Origin: Dioszegia crocea
Lineage: Eukaryota > Basidiomycota > Tremellomycetes > Tremellales > Bulleribasidiaceae
Reading direction: 5' to 3'
DNA: 64,000 nucleotides
NCBI GenBank assembly: GCA_001600615.1
Contig: BCKK01000005.1
Coordinates: 1,327,559-1,391,558, forward strand
Position numbers and translations under genes: made by a program. The notes under the pieces are model-generated. The model made no database searches. It saw nothing but the letters and a program-made list of their open reading frames with translations, and was not told the origin of the DNA. This document shows positions 24,246 to 36,643 of this stretch, piece after piece; position 1 is the stretch's first letter, and each line of letters starts with the position of its first letter.

Positions 24246-24857
24246 ATGACCGCAGGTTTCAGCCAATACAAGACTGCTGGCGGCGACAGCATCCTCCAGA
24301 ACGACAAGAGCAAGAACGATGGTTCGCCCTTCGAGTTTGCCGACCTGAGCTACTACATCAGACTCGACGGAGCCGCTCGAAAGCGCCACCTTGACAAGCA
24401 TGTTGCAGGCAGCGACGGCCGCAAAAGCCTCGAAGCAGGTCTGCACAGCTTGTTCTCGGCGGCCGAGACGCTCACCCCCGGATCGGGAGTCGTGCTTACC
24501 GATCAGCAAGCTGAAGCTGAGTGGATGATGCACCTCTTCCGCAATACGCTCACCGACCGGACGGGCAAAGCGGACAAGACTGTGGAGGAGAACTTGCCGA
24601 GTGGGTTTCATCTCCGTGGCCGTACTGTGTTCTATCCGTCCCGATTGGACATCCGCCCAGACGGTTCGCTCTACGTCTCGGCTTTCGCTCAACATAGCGA
24701 GACAGATGCAACGACACCGTACGTCGAAGGGCTGCCACCCACTTGGCGCTCTGAGAGACAGGTGGCGGTCGCAATCCGGGGGGAGAAGCGCGCGGGTTTG
24801 TCGGCGATGAAGACTTTCACCACAGACCTCACGTCGATCGCCGATGAAAGCGAGTGA
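24246..24857 (+). CDS. Orphan intronless gene, 203 residues
   Basis: Uninterrupted 203-codon ORF with no introns, which is uncommon here. I do not recognise the protein. It is hydrophilic, with no signal peptide or membrane segment. The first part has FEFADLSYYIRLDGAA, the second LPSGFHLRGRTVFYPS and RPDGSLYVSAFA, and the overall feel is a compact mixed alpha/beta domain. Coding status is supported by a diverged, damaged relative at 25359-25981 that aligns along its whole length, for example MMHLFRNTLTD against MENLLQHSLTS and DGSLYVSAF against NGDAYLSAY. It is probably lineage-specific. The start is the first ATG of the open frame, with no earlier in-frame choice. Confidence 0.6.
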   Translation: MTAGFSQYKTAGGDSILQNDKSKNDGSPFEFADLSYYIRLDGAARKRHLDKHVAGSDGRKSLEAGLHSLFSAAETLTPGSGVVLTDQQAEAEWMMHLFRNTLTDRTGKADKTVEENLPSGFHLRGRTVFYPSRLDIRPDGSLYVSAFAQHSETDATTPYVEGLPPTWRSERQVAVAIRGEKRAGLSAMKTFTTDLTSIADESE

Positions 24858-25358
24858 GCTTCAGGTACCGGCCGACGAAGGTTACTGGTGGGACGGGGTG
24901 AGGGGGCGGTGCATTTTGAGCAGTGAGCAGGGCGATGGGTGGACAGGAAGACAGGTGATGCGTTTCATCATCTACATCTGATGCATTTTTACTGCCAGAA
25001 ATCAGGATACTGATCTAGAGTTCCGAATCCAGCCAACTCTCTGGTTTGGACACGCTACATGATCACGTCGCTTGACTCACGCACATATTTATTGTTCCGC
25101 TCGAGGCGTCGCCTTTACCGCTCCCGGCTCGACGTGCCTCAATCCACTTGCACGGATCAACGTGGTGGCGGCGCAGGATCTCCCTTCAGCTTCAGTCAGG
25201 AGGTCTGCTCAAAGGAAGATCTTTCCATGTCCGTTTCAGTCAAATAGCTAACGAATACCCCTCCCCCTCTTACTGAGCCAACCTCCTCTCGTACTCCCAC
25301 TCGTATCCCCTACTCCAAGACTCTGCCACCCACACCGTCGCCGTGAAAGTCATCTACT
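24858..25358. other. Intergenic region between orphan gene and its pseudogene
   Basis: 501 bp, GC-rich in the first part. No exon, RNA or repeat was recognised. Confidence 0.45.
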
Positions 25359-25981
25359 ATGGAGGAAAATTCGGGCAGACATACGACAACCGCTGGTGTT
25401 CAATATGGTCAAGTCTTCGCAGGCAGCAACGACGATTCTCGCCTAGGACCCAACGACCTGTGCTTCTTCATTAAAATACCCAAGATAGCACACGCGCTAC
25501 TCCTCAAGGGGCACCGCACCGCCGTCGAGTCCACCCGAGAGGTACTCGAAGTGAACAATTGAGCGACTTGGAGTCCCTGGCGATGATGTCGATCGACCCG
25601 GGGTCATCAGTCTCATTAATCCGAGAAGAAACAGAGGATGTGGCGCTCATGTGAATGGAGAACCTACTTCAACACAGCCTGACGAGTGAGGAGTATATGA
25701 CGGACGCGAAAGTGGCGCAGAATCTACCGAAGCGGGCGATTAAGGGGCTCAACCTCGCCCAGGACGTTACGTTCAACGTGACTGCGCTGGGACGACGATT
25801 GAACGGTGATGCCTACCTGTCAGCTTACGTCGTTGATGCGAGAGGGCGCATGGATTCGGAGGAGAAGACAGACTTCGTGTTGTCCCATTCTCAACGGGGC
25901 AGCACAAAGAGGAAGAAGGGAGCCCGGATTGTCCTCTCGCTGGAACTCAAGTCAATTCCTGAGGAGGGCCCACTGTCCTGA
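25359..25981 (+). pseudogene. Degenerate paralogue of the 24246-24857 orphan gene
   Basis: Two open stretches (25359-25562 and 25655-25981) that together match the upstream 203-residue orphan protein in order and spacing. The first frame ends at TGA 25560-25562. The matching continuation (LSDLESLAMMSIDPGSS, like SLFSAAETLTPGSG in the intact copy) is in another frame from about 25559 on. That second frame is cut by an in-frame TGA at 25652-25654, just before MENLLQHSLTSEE. A 37-nt intron (GTACTC...GGAG, about 25537-25573) could hide the first break but not the second stop. Reading through the alignment it corresponds to one frameshift plus one nonsense codon. A functional gene split by unusual introns is less likely. 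Confidence 0.6.
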
Positions 25982-26511
25982 TTGGGGTAGAGGACGGCGG
26001 CGGCGATGATGTACGCGAACGATAGGAGAAGAGTCTGGTGTTTTAAGCTATGACACACTATATAAGCCCACGACGCTAGCAAGCACAGAGTAAGGCTTAT
26101 GTCGAATTCGAGCGTGGACGCTTGTCCATCGTGCATCTTCATTCGCCAACCTATACACGACCAGCTGATCACCGAGTTGAGGTCCCTTTGTGATCCTCTC
26201 TGGAGTCTGAGCCATGTACCGTGTTGAAGCCACCCACCCCAGGCCCCCGAGTCCATGATGTCCTCGTGCGCTTCCCCTTTCGGCCAGCCGCAGTACTGAT
26301 GACTTCAGTAAACATCAGCGTGAGCAAGATTCAACCATACATCATTTAGCCATTTGTATCTATACACAAGATCATTTTGCTTTCTCGCCCATTCCAGCCC
26401 TTTTCAGATCCAAATTACACTTTTGATCACTCTCCACCGCTCTGACCAACAAGAAACCAGGTCACGGCTCCCCTTTTTCGTACCGGATGCACACACACAC
26501 ACGTAAACCCC
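25982..26511. other. Intergenic region, no gene seen
   Basis: 530 bp between the pseudogene and the 3' end of the CCCH zinc-finger gene. It includes a short ACACACAC run near 26490 and pyrimidine-rich sequence. A minus-strand ORF of 121 codons lacks splice or homology support. Confidence 0.45.
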
Positions 26512-28609
26512 TCATCCATCCATCGCAAACATTTCCTCTTCCCCTTCATCTCCCTTCTCCCCTTCTTCTCTTCTCTCCTCTTCCCCCTTCCTCACATCCT
26601 GCCCCGCCCTCTGCGTCTCTTCCACCACACCCTGCAGATGCAATCGACTCAACGCAGTCGCCACTCCACCCGGTAAACTCTGTCCCGGCGCATGTTCCGA
26701 CAATGCCCTCGCACTAGGACTAGACGGGTCCGCAACGCGCGGGAAAGACGGAGGGACTAGATGACTCGTCAGGTCGATATCCCCACTGCCCGCTCGGCCT
26801 TTTGCCGATACCGCCGGTCGACTCTGGGCCAAGCCTCCATTCGACGACGGCCGTAATGGCGAGACGGGAGATCGCTGTTCTGACAACAGGGACTGTCGAG
26901 GTTGAGGCGCGACAGCGGTGGAGGGACCGAAAGTGAAATTTGAGGATGACCCATTTTCGCCAGAGTTCTGCCTGACGTCTGATCCTCCCGGCGACCAAAG
27001 ACCCTGGAGGAAACCCACAGGGCCCATTGCTGCTCCTGCCGACTGCGCCAATCGCTCCCCTGTCCAATTAGGGGCGGAGATATATGATCCCGATGGCGCT
27101 GGGCTGGATGCAAAGTAGTCATTACTGTCCCGCCTGCTCATTCGCCTTGCACGCTCCATGGGAGTGAGCAAATCGGAGAGGGAGGAGGGGATAAGATCTT
27201 CTCCGTGATCATCGTCATCCTCATCGAAGACATCCGCCTGTGATCGGGATACGGGGGGCATGATGGGCCGACGCGGGGATAATGGCTCATCAGGCTTTTC
27301 GGAATGGGCCCAAATTGATCGACGGAGGTATGACCCATCGGCGAGCGAAGCGGAAAGTGGGGGCTGCTTGTTGTGCTCGGAAGTAAGAGGAGGGTTGGAG
27401 AGGGAGGAGGAGAAACCAGCGGTAGGCCCCGCAGTCGCGGGCTGACGAGACGAATGAACGGCAGTAGTTGGTGATCCCTTCAGCGCGAGGGCACCAGGGA
27501 CAGTAAGACGCGCCGAGAATGAAGCGGAGAGAGGTGATGGGCGATTAGGACTAGCGCCGAATGCGCCAGGGCTCCGGCCGAGGAAACCGCCTGTAGGAGA
27601 ACCAGCACCAATGCCTGATGGTGGGCCGTAAGGTTCGCGCATGGGTGACGACGCTGTCGGTCTGGGCATGGATGATGTGGGAGGGGCCTGGAGGGAGGAA
27701 GAGAGTGCCGAGCGGATAGGGACAGGTGCGGCTGGGGCGTCCTCTGTAGTAGGCGTAGGTGGAGTAGCGAGTGTAGGTGCGGATGTGGGAGTCGGCGTGG
27801 AGAGGGGTGTTGATTTGTCTCCCTTTGAATCACCCTGCGCAGCCTTCTTGTTCTTCCGATCCATCGATATAGGTTCTCCAGGTCGAAGATGTGCGAGTGC
27901 GCCTGTATGTCAATGCTGGTACGTTATTGTCCGTCAGGGAGACGGCTTACACTTGTGGCCGAATTTGCAGTTCCCCTTTAAGAACCACTGGCATACCTCC
28001 TTCTTGCCCCCTGTCACGTCAGCCACTGACACCTTGTCCAGGTCAACAGACTCACCTCCTTCATGCGAGAATGGACATCCATCACCGGCTGTACAAGTCC
28101 CAGCTTTGTAGAACCGACAGGGGACGTGCGCGAGTGAAGCCGCTGATGATCAGCTCCCTTTCGCCAATAGTAACTACACACTCACCCTTCTCAGCGCTCA
28201 GCTTATTCGCCGCGTCTTTAGCCGACGCAGCCGCGCCAGCTCCAGCTCCTATTCCGGATCCTGGGATCTCTTTCTTGCCGAATCCGCCCACGGTCCGCTC
28301 GGGCCCCTTTGTCTTCCTACCGGGACTTGCGGATCCCAAGTTTCTCTCTCTCCAGTTCACCTCGTTCCCAGGACTCTGTCCCAGTGCGGAGCCCATGCCG
28401 CCCGAAGCACCACCTCCAGTGCGTGATCCTCTGCGATCACGGCTGCCTGAACCTCTTATCCCCTGCTGAGAAGGTGATTGGCCGAGTGAGCCCGGAGAGT
28501 GATGAGGCTCAGAGACGGGGTCAAGCGTGATGGGAGTGGGCCGACTCCGAGGGATAGATTTGGCCGACGTGGATGTCAATGTCGAGGGCGAAGGGAGGGG
28601 GACTGACAT
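26512..28609 (-). CDS. CCCH zinc-finger protein, Lee1/Scp3-like
   Basis: Likely RNA-binding protein with two CCCH fingers. Four exons (28609-28186, 28142-28056, 28010-27951, 27902-26512) give 653 residues. The first 140 residues are Ser/Gly/Pro-rich and disordered. The fingers are encoded across exons 2-4: CRFYKAGTCTAGDGCPFSH and CQWFLKGNCKFGHKCALAH, spacing C-x6/7-C-x5-C-x3-H. The remaining 440 residues are low complexity with SP/TP sites, an acidic cluster (DEDDDDHGEDLIPSSLSDLL) and an Arg/Glu-rich tail. Fungal proteins with this finger pair include S. cerevisiae Lee1 and those annotated as spindle-poison-sensitivity protein Scp3; the assignment is from memory of these. No introns interrupt the long last exon. 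Confidence 0.85.
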
Positions 28610-29429
28610 GATGAAATGACAATAAGAGGTGGCGAGGATTGGAACTGAGCTTGTCCGCGAGCGGGTAGGATATAGAAGAGATAGGCCAGCTACAGTGGGA
28701 TAATAGACCAGTCCTAAAGAACAGACTATCCTTTGTTCCCTATGTTGTGGCAAAAGGGAGGGTTAGGTGGGTGCCGGGACAAGGCTATTCCTACCGCGGC
28801 GCCTTGGCGGGATTCGCCTCGCGTCCACCCTGCGGTTGGTTTTTGACGTCTAAGGCAGGTAATTGCGGGACTCCTCAGATGGGTCCTCTGGGTATGCTTG
28901 TAAATTGATGGGAGGGGTAGCTGGGGTGGCGATAGATGAGGATAAGATGGTTGAATTGAATGGCTTCTACTCGGCTCAGACTCGGGCCGTCTCGGGTACA
29001 TATGGCGACGATATCACGGCATTCCTCTGCCACGTGGCTGGGAGGAATGTGGATGAGACTCAGATAGTGGCCACTGCAGCTGGCGACACGCTTCAGGGCC
29101 GTCTCGCAACGGGCGGGGCAACGGTGGCTGCCGTCAAGTCATACGTTACGGTGCTAGGATCTGGGTTACATCGGAAATTCAGACTTTCTGAAAGATATCG
29201 AACGAGGAAACGGAGGCGAAGGATTCGCTGGCCCAGCTTGCACTTGATCCCCTCGAGTCAGGGACAGTAGCACGCGTAGAAGATATAGATACATGTATTG
29301 TCCTTGAGATGTCACTTCTATGGGATACCGAGTCCAAAGATCCCAAGTCTAGTTAAATTGTCCTCGAAACCACCCCTTGCACCAAAGCCTATGAAATCCT
29401 TCGAGTCCTGCTCGAGGTGTAAAATGTGC
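28610..29429. other. Intergenic region, no gene supported
   Basis: 820 bp upstream of the CCCH gene and downstream of the secreted-protein gene. A plus-strand 135-codon ORF (28863-29270) is Ala/Gly/Val-rich, without splice or family support. Confidence 0.4.
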
Positions 29430-30129
29430 CTAGTCGGCGTAGTAGTTACAGCAGATAAGGGGGGGAGCTGTACAGTCAGAGATTGCTATGTACGCCGCGA
29501 TCAAAAACACTCACTTTGGAACTGCGCTTGGATGTTAGTGCAATCGAAGCCGAAGAAAGCCGAAGTGGCATCGTTATTGGATTCCGCACTCGTGTAAGTG
29601 GCGTAGAGAACACAGTTCTGGGCGAATTGTGGATCACCGATCTTAGACCACTCAGCGCCTCGACATGTGGCTGGGGGAGGTCAGTGCAATTCTGAAAGCG
29701 TAACGAGCGGGGCTAGTCAAGCAGTTTTGTTGTATGTGAAGCACTAACCATCGATACTGCACTGCATGGTGCAAACTAGAGCCGACTCAGCGTTGACAGT
29801 CCTAATAGGTGTGCCGACGGGCTACAGGAGTCAGTCATAGGCAAATCATAGGCAAAGGCAGCAGACGAGATTGGACTGACCCTTTGAAGTTGAACATTAT
29901 CAATGACGGAGTAGACACTGCTGCCCGATGCGGGAGAGCCATCGCAGGTAGGGTAGACGCCGTTGGAGGGGAGGGACTGACGCTTGCGCATACCCTTGTT
30001 CGACATGCGGCGAACGACCTGGTTGCGGGTGGCTTGTCGGAGGGTAAGGGGAGCTGAAGCGGCTCGAGGGGCACTGGCGGCGGACACGAGAGAGACTGCG
30101 ACTGCAGCGATGATGACGAAGAAGCGCAT
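29430..30129 (-). CDS. Small secreted cysteine-rich protein, PAN/apple-like
   Basis: Predicted extracellular protein of 171 residues from four exons (30129-29881, 29821-29749, 29670-29515, 29467-29430). The signal peptide MRFFVIIAAVAVSLVSAASA is followed by a basic stretch with possible dibasic processing sites (RRMSNKGMRKRQ). The mature part has about eight cysteines: TCDG, CTMQCSIDATCRGAEWS, NCVLYATYTSA, FDCTNIQAQF and ICCNYYAD at the end. The spacing CTMQC...C...C and the Asn-Cys-Val-Leu-Tyr strand recall PAN/apple domains, which bind carbohydrate or protein; that is inference. The KR site before the cysteine domain suggests Kex2 maturation. The start is the Met directly before the hydrophobic core; an upstream in-frame Met at 30243 would bury the signal. 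Confidence 0.72.
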
Positions 30130-30817
30130 TGCGAAAGGTCGTCGATGGGTTGTCGAGTGAGATGAAGTGAGCGAAGAGAGAAGAAGGTATGAAGTGAAGA
30201 AGAAACAAACAAGATGAAAAGATGGGAGAAGAGAAATGGGCAAACGTTGGTCAGTTCATCTCATCGGAGGTTCGGGCTCTTATCCTCTCCAACCTCCGTC
30301 GGCAAAGTCTCCGCGTGGACTCGCGACGCGGTCTCACATAAGATTTCCTTCGTGCGATAACAACTGATAACAACGCGTCAAAGGCGCGAACTGAAATCTT
30401 TGGACGGTCGGATGTGGCATATCGATTTTAGCGTTACACTAACGGCACGGCACGGAACGCCCCCCGGCATAGGCACGGAACATTAACCGTGACAAGCTCG
30501 TAACAGGTCTTTTGCGTTTTTTCCTCTTTGGGATCTGGTGTCGAGATTAGCTCGTAACGCTCCGTGACGCCAGCAATAGTTGCCCTATTGGGGAATTGTC
30601 TGCGTCACTCTTGGCTGATTAGGAAGGGGAACACCAAAGAGGCAAGATGGATCCTATCAGAACTGCCCAGTTGGGACGTTAAAAGGATCAGGGCCTGATG
30701 CCCAGCCAGAGCAATCCGTGCGTCATTTCGAATATGTGGCGGAATTTCCGCGCCAGCCAGCAGCAGCATGCAGCAAAGTCACAATCTTATCTTATCAGAG
30801 TCGTCAGCTAGGGCATC
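30130..30817. promoter_or_regulatory. Divergent promoter region, secreted protein / mitochondrial PheRS
   Basis: 688 bp between divergent genes. It contains A/T-rich stretches (around 30340-30440) and repeated GGCACGG units (30445-30481). No coding exon was seen. Confidence 0.5.
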
Positions 30818-32443
30818 ATGATCCGCCTACGAGCCCCTCGCTCGTCGCTGATATCGGCGTACTACCTCTCACTGCTTCCGCAGTGTCCGTCGCCTCCTCG
30901 TCCGCCAACAGCTCCCCTTCCTCAGCTCCCCCGATCTCTACCTCGGCATACTCGGCCCTTCTCCTCCTCTCCTCGTACTCGCAAAGCCGACTATCAGCCA
31001 TATAAGCTATACGGCGAGACCTACACTCGTGACGCATACTCAAACCTACCGCCTACCATAATATCCAAGCTGGATCGCGGACTCCTCACTCACCCTTCAC
31101 ATCCCCTCTCCATCCTTCGCCAGATCATCCAGGATCACTTCGCCTCAGCGACATCTATCGTCAACTCAAAACCCGTCGTCTCTGTATTTCAGAACTTCGA
31201 TGAACTGGGCTTCCCTGCCGATCACCCGGGACGGGCAGTGACGGACTCTTACTACCTCAACAAGGAGTACATGCTGCGGGCGCATACATCAGCCCATGAG
31301 GTGGAGACGTACAGGTCTGGACTGGATCACTGGTTATTGTCAGCAGACGTTTATCGTCGGGACGAAATCGATGCGTCACATTACCCAGTCTTCCATCAGA
31401 TGGAGGGCACGCATGTCTGGTCAGAGTCGGAACTTGATACACTACCGGAACTCAATGCCAAACTCGCGGCTAGCCTAGCAGACTGCCCGCTCATCATCGA
31501 GGATCCAACATCCATATCCCCCTCAAATCCTTATCAACCATCACATGACCCACGACACGCCGAGCAGATCACGCAGCATCTGAAACACTCACTCAACTCG
31601 CTCATCTTTCGGTTATTCGGGAGTGTCGCTCAGGCAGGAGGGGAACCGCTGAAGGTGCGATGGATCGAGGCTTTCTTCCCATTCACAACGCCGAGCTATG
31701 AAGTTGAAGTATGGTGGGGTGGTGAATGGCTGGAATTGCTAGGGTGTGGTGTAGTCATGCAGAAAACATTGGATCTAGCCGGTGAGTAGATCCTTCCCGT
31801 ATCATCATGACCGCTGCTGACACGCCAGGCCAATCGCACAAATCTGGATGGGCCTTCGGACTGGGTCTAGAAAGAATAGCAATGGTTCTCTACAACATCC
31901 CCGATATTCGCCTATTCTGGTCTGACGATCCCCGCTTCTTATCCCAATTCCGTCCAGGCCAAATATCGCAATTCAAGCCTTACTCGAAATACCCACCATG
32001 CTATAAAGACATGTCATTCTGGTTACCGCCAGCTACGGTGACTGTCGAGGGTGGGAGTGCCGCTGGTGGGGGTGCAGAAGTGGGCGAGAGAGATACTGCG
32101 GGGAAGAGAGAATTTCACGAGAATGATTATTGCGAGATTGTAAGGGAGGTAGCTGGGGATCTGGTCGAAACGGTTACGCTTGTGAGTTATAAAGTACCTG
32201 ATAATCTGAATGGTTTGGAAATTGACAATGAGCAGATTGATGACTTTACGCATCCGAAAACGAAACGCCAGTCTAAATGTTACAGATTGAACTACAGATC
32301 TATGGACAGGTAAGTCTCGATTATGCTCTCCGTGTAAAAGCATGCTGAGACTCATCAGGTCATTATCCAATGAAGAGGTCAATGCGCTGCAGGATCAGGT
32401 CCAAAAGAGGGTCGTCGACGAGATGGGGATAGAAATGCGGTAG
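30818..32443 (+). CDS. MSF1: Mitochondrial phenylalanyl-tRNA synthetase
   Basis: Single-chain class II PheRS of the mitochondrial type. Three exons (30818-31781, 31829-32309, 32359-32443) give 509 residues. The N-terminus is rich in Arg/Ser/Pro with no early acidic residues, as expected for a mitochondrial presequence, and ends near [11 protein letters not shown]. Core segments are [18 protein letters not shown], the motif 2 region with [40 protein letters not shown], and motif 3 [21 protein letters not shown]-terminal FDX-ACB (anticodon-binding) domain follows from about residue 390 to the end. An Ala/Gly insert ([10 protein letters not shown]) interrupts it near its start. Convergent with the WD40 gene, stop-to-stop gap 71 bp. 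Confidence 0.95.
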
Positions 32444-32514
32444 GACCACCCTGGCAGACTTCTCAACTCCATAATACAGTTGTACATATAATACAAGATA
32501 GATACTACAAATCA

Positions 32515-34254
32515 CTAGTCAAGATCATAAGCCCGCACACCTTTACTATCCACAAGCAAGATCTGGCCCGTCCTCCGTAGATATTTCCAGGATACCTCGT
32601 CCCTCTTTATCCTCCTTCCAGACCCTCTACCAATCATCTCTACATCCTCATTCTCTTCATTCTGCCCTTCCACTCTCATGCCAATCCTCCATTTCCGCCC
32701 TTTGACCAGATCAATAATTTCCACACCGTCCTCCACCGCTGTAGAGAATGCCAATCTGATGCCCCACTCACTCTCCCGTCCAGGCGGCGACGGTAAGAAC
32801 ATCAATGACTTGATACCCAAAAACCCAGATGCGAGACTTTTGATATCTTCCGAAACGTCCATACCCCTCATGCTCAACCGCCGATCTTGGATCGCCCTCT
32901 TCTCTTCGCCTGCCCTCGGGGAGTGAGGGGTTAAGAGCAAGACACGCCCATCCGCATCGCCTCCAATCGCTATTAGACCCTGGCTCAGGTCTACTCCACC
33001 CTCCATGTTATCACTCGAAGCCATGTCGGGCAACAACCAGGCGAGTTGTCGATACCAGTGTGACCGACCTTCAGGCTTAAATCGCCAAACCTCCTCTCCC
33101 GTCTTTACATCCCACAAGTGTATTGTCCCATTCCCACATGTGCCCAGGAACTGACTTCCGTCCGGACTCCAATGCCCGATCCAATTCTGTCCCTCTGTAC
33201 GCCAACACCATTTCTCTACGCCTGTACTGACGTCCCAGACCCGTATGGTCTTGTCCCACGCTACGGAAGCGAGGAGCTTATCATCCGGCGAGAACCCGGT
33301 CCACATCAGGCAGTCCCGATGGCCTTTTAGGATGATTGACTTAGGTGGAGGGTGGGGTGTAATCGAAGAGGTGAGGGTAGGGTCGAGGTCCCTGATACTG
33401 ATATCCCAAGGTGCGTCGCCATTTGACGCCGGTCGGGGTCCAGGCTGATATACCAACTTATCCCCCGAATGGCTAAACATGGTCTTCTGCCATGAATTGG
33501 CCGGGCGCCCCGCTAATTTGTTTTGCGAGAAAACCAGCGTGGTAGTATCCGCTTTCTGAAGGGCAGCGCGGATAGTATGCCGGAGCTCGGTTTCTTCAGC
33601 AGGATCAAGGGTATAGCGATGTTCCACGGAGATTGGGAGACCGGGCAGGGGGGCTCGAGCGGGACCCCAACCTGCCGCTGAGTCTGAGGAAGCACGGACA
33701 GCGAGGACGCCAAGGGCAGTATGGACTGCCGCTTCCGAAGCGATATCGAGCGCTTCGTCGCTTATGGCCTGTCTGACCGAGAGGGATTCGGTGTCCCAGA
33801 GTATCATCTCGGGTCCGCCTGGTGGAAGCGCCTGGCCTACCCGACCCAGCGCTGCGTCGTCGGCGTACGACACCAGACGGGTGCTGCTGCCCGGTAGAAA
33901 TTGGACCGTCTGTATATTCTCAACATGGCCCCGCAGGATGAGAGGCTGAGGCGGGGGTGGGGATGGGGAGGAGTGGGTGGCGAGGAGGTTTAGGTCGTAT
34001 ATATGGATATTGGGACCTATGGCTATGGCGATTTTGGTTTCTGTATCGTCCAAATTCGGCGGACAGCCAAGAGGGGTGAAGGATGAAGTTGTAGTGGGGT
34101 TGGGAGGAAAGGGGAGGAATGTGGATTCTGATCCGATCGGTTTCACGGTAGTCGGGAGGGAGGTATCGGTGGGAGGTGATGATAGAGCGCGAAAATCTGT
34201 GTCGATAGCATAGCGCCAGTGCTTCCGCATCTCATCGATAGATAGCCTCGTCAT
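32515..34254 (-). CDS. WD40-repeat protein, intronless
   Basis: 579-residue protein from one uninterrupted exon, unusual beside neighbours with 3-11 exons. WD40 blades are clear: LILRGHVENIQTVQFLPGSS, ILKGHRDCLMWTGFSPDDK then LLASVAWDKTIRVWDVSTG, and FLGTCGNGTIHLWDVKTG. An N-terminal HWRYAIDTDFRAL segment and a long linker separate the first and later blades, and a charged tail ends VRAYDLD. The fold is a beta-propeller scaffold. Fungal homologues include ribosome-biogenesis and Asa1/Wdr-type factors, but I cannot name the subfamily. No signal peptide, membrane segment or enzymatic motif is visible. Confidence 0.85.
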   Translation of the reverse strand: MTRLSIDEMRKHWRYAIDTDFRALSSPPTDTSLPTTVKPIGSESTFLPFPPNPTTTSSFTPLGCPPNLDDTETKIAIAIGPNIHIYDLNLLATHSSPSPPPPQPLILRGHVENIQTVQFLPGSSTRLVSYADDAALGRVGQALPPGGPEMILWDTESLSVRQAISDEALDIASEAAVHTALGVLAVRASSDSAAGWGPARAPLPGLPISVEHRYTLDPAEETELRHTIRAALQKADTTTLVFSQNKLAGRPANSWQKTMFSHSGDKLVYQPGPRPASNGDAPWDISIRDLDPTLTSSITPHPPPKSIILKGHRDCLMWTGFSPDDKLLASVAWDKTIRVWDVSTGVEKWCWRTEGQNWIGHWSPDGSQFLGTCGNGTIHLWDVKTGEEVWRFKPEGRSHWYRQLAWLLPDMASSDNMEGGVDLSQGLIAIGGDADGRVLLLTPHSPRAGEEKRAIQDRRLSMRGMDVSEDIKSLASGFLGIKSLMFLPSPPGRESEWGIRLAFSTAVEDGVEIIDLVKGRKWRIGMRVEGQNEENEDVEMIGRGSGRRIKRDEVSWKYLRRTGQILLVDSKGVRAYDLD

Positions 34255-34844
34255 GGTGCTCAGATAAGTCGTATACTTTGGCTATGGTGGATGTGAATTA
34301 GAAAGCGGGAAGCCACCACAGGCAGGCTCTGGCGGAGATGACGACGAGGAATGCTGACATGTGCTGCTGGGCTTGGCGCTGCTTGGCGCCAATTTCAAAA
34401 GCCCACATCCCCGCGATCTGCGCGGTCACAAGCACAGCAGTATTCACAACCCAAAGTCCATGCTGTCATTCTAATTCGTGTATATTGAAGTCTAGCAGGA
34501 GTCAAGGTCGGGGGGTTTGAGAGGCTATGAACAGCTAGAACTTGTTCTCCTTGCGCTAACTATCGACAAGCCATCAAACTCCATCCATGCACATACCAAA
34601 AACCAAAGAGGAGGGAACGGGTGAGAAAAGAGGGAATGAGGAGAAGTGGGGGAGTGAGAGTTTAAGGCTACCAAAAGGGAGGAGTTAAGGGGTCTTTCTG
34701 AACCATTCCTTATCCTGTACATTTCCCTGAGAGAGTTTGTAAGACGAGTTTCATTTGAGTTTAAAATCCGGAAAGTTGAGAGAAGGGAGTCGAAAGCACC
34801 AGGACCGAGGCGAGAAAGCGAAACAAGGCGTGAAAGGGGGGAAT
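34255..34844. other. Intergenic region, WD40 promoter and HOG1 3' flank
   Basis: 590 bp. A TGGCGCTGCTTGGCGCC inverted element lies around 34375-34391. The part next to HOG1 is purine-rich on the plus strand (GGGAAGG-type runs) and is probably its 3' UTR. No gene was seen. Confidence 0.45.

Positions 34845-36643
<1,799 letters not shown>

Noticed and set aside
28863..29270. 135-codon plus-strand ORF between CCCH gene and secreted protein
   Set aside because: Ala/Gly/Val-rich, no splice context, no relative recognised. It could be a short gene but cannot be supported.
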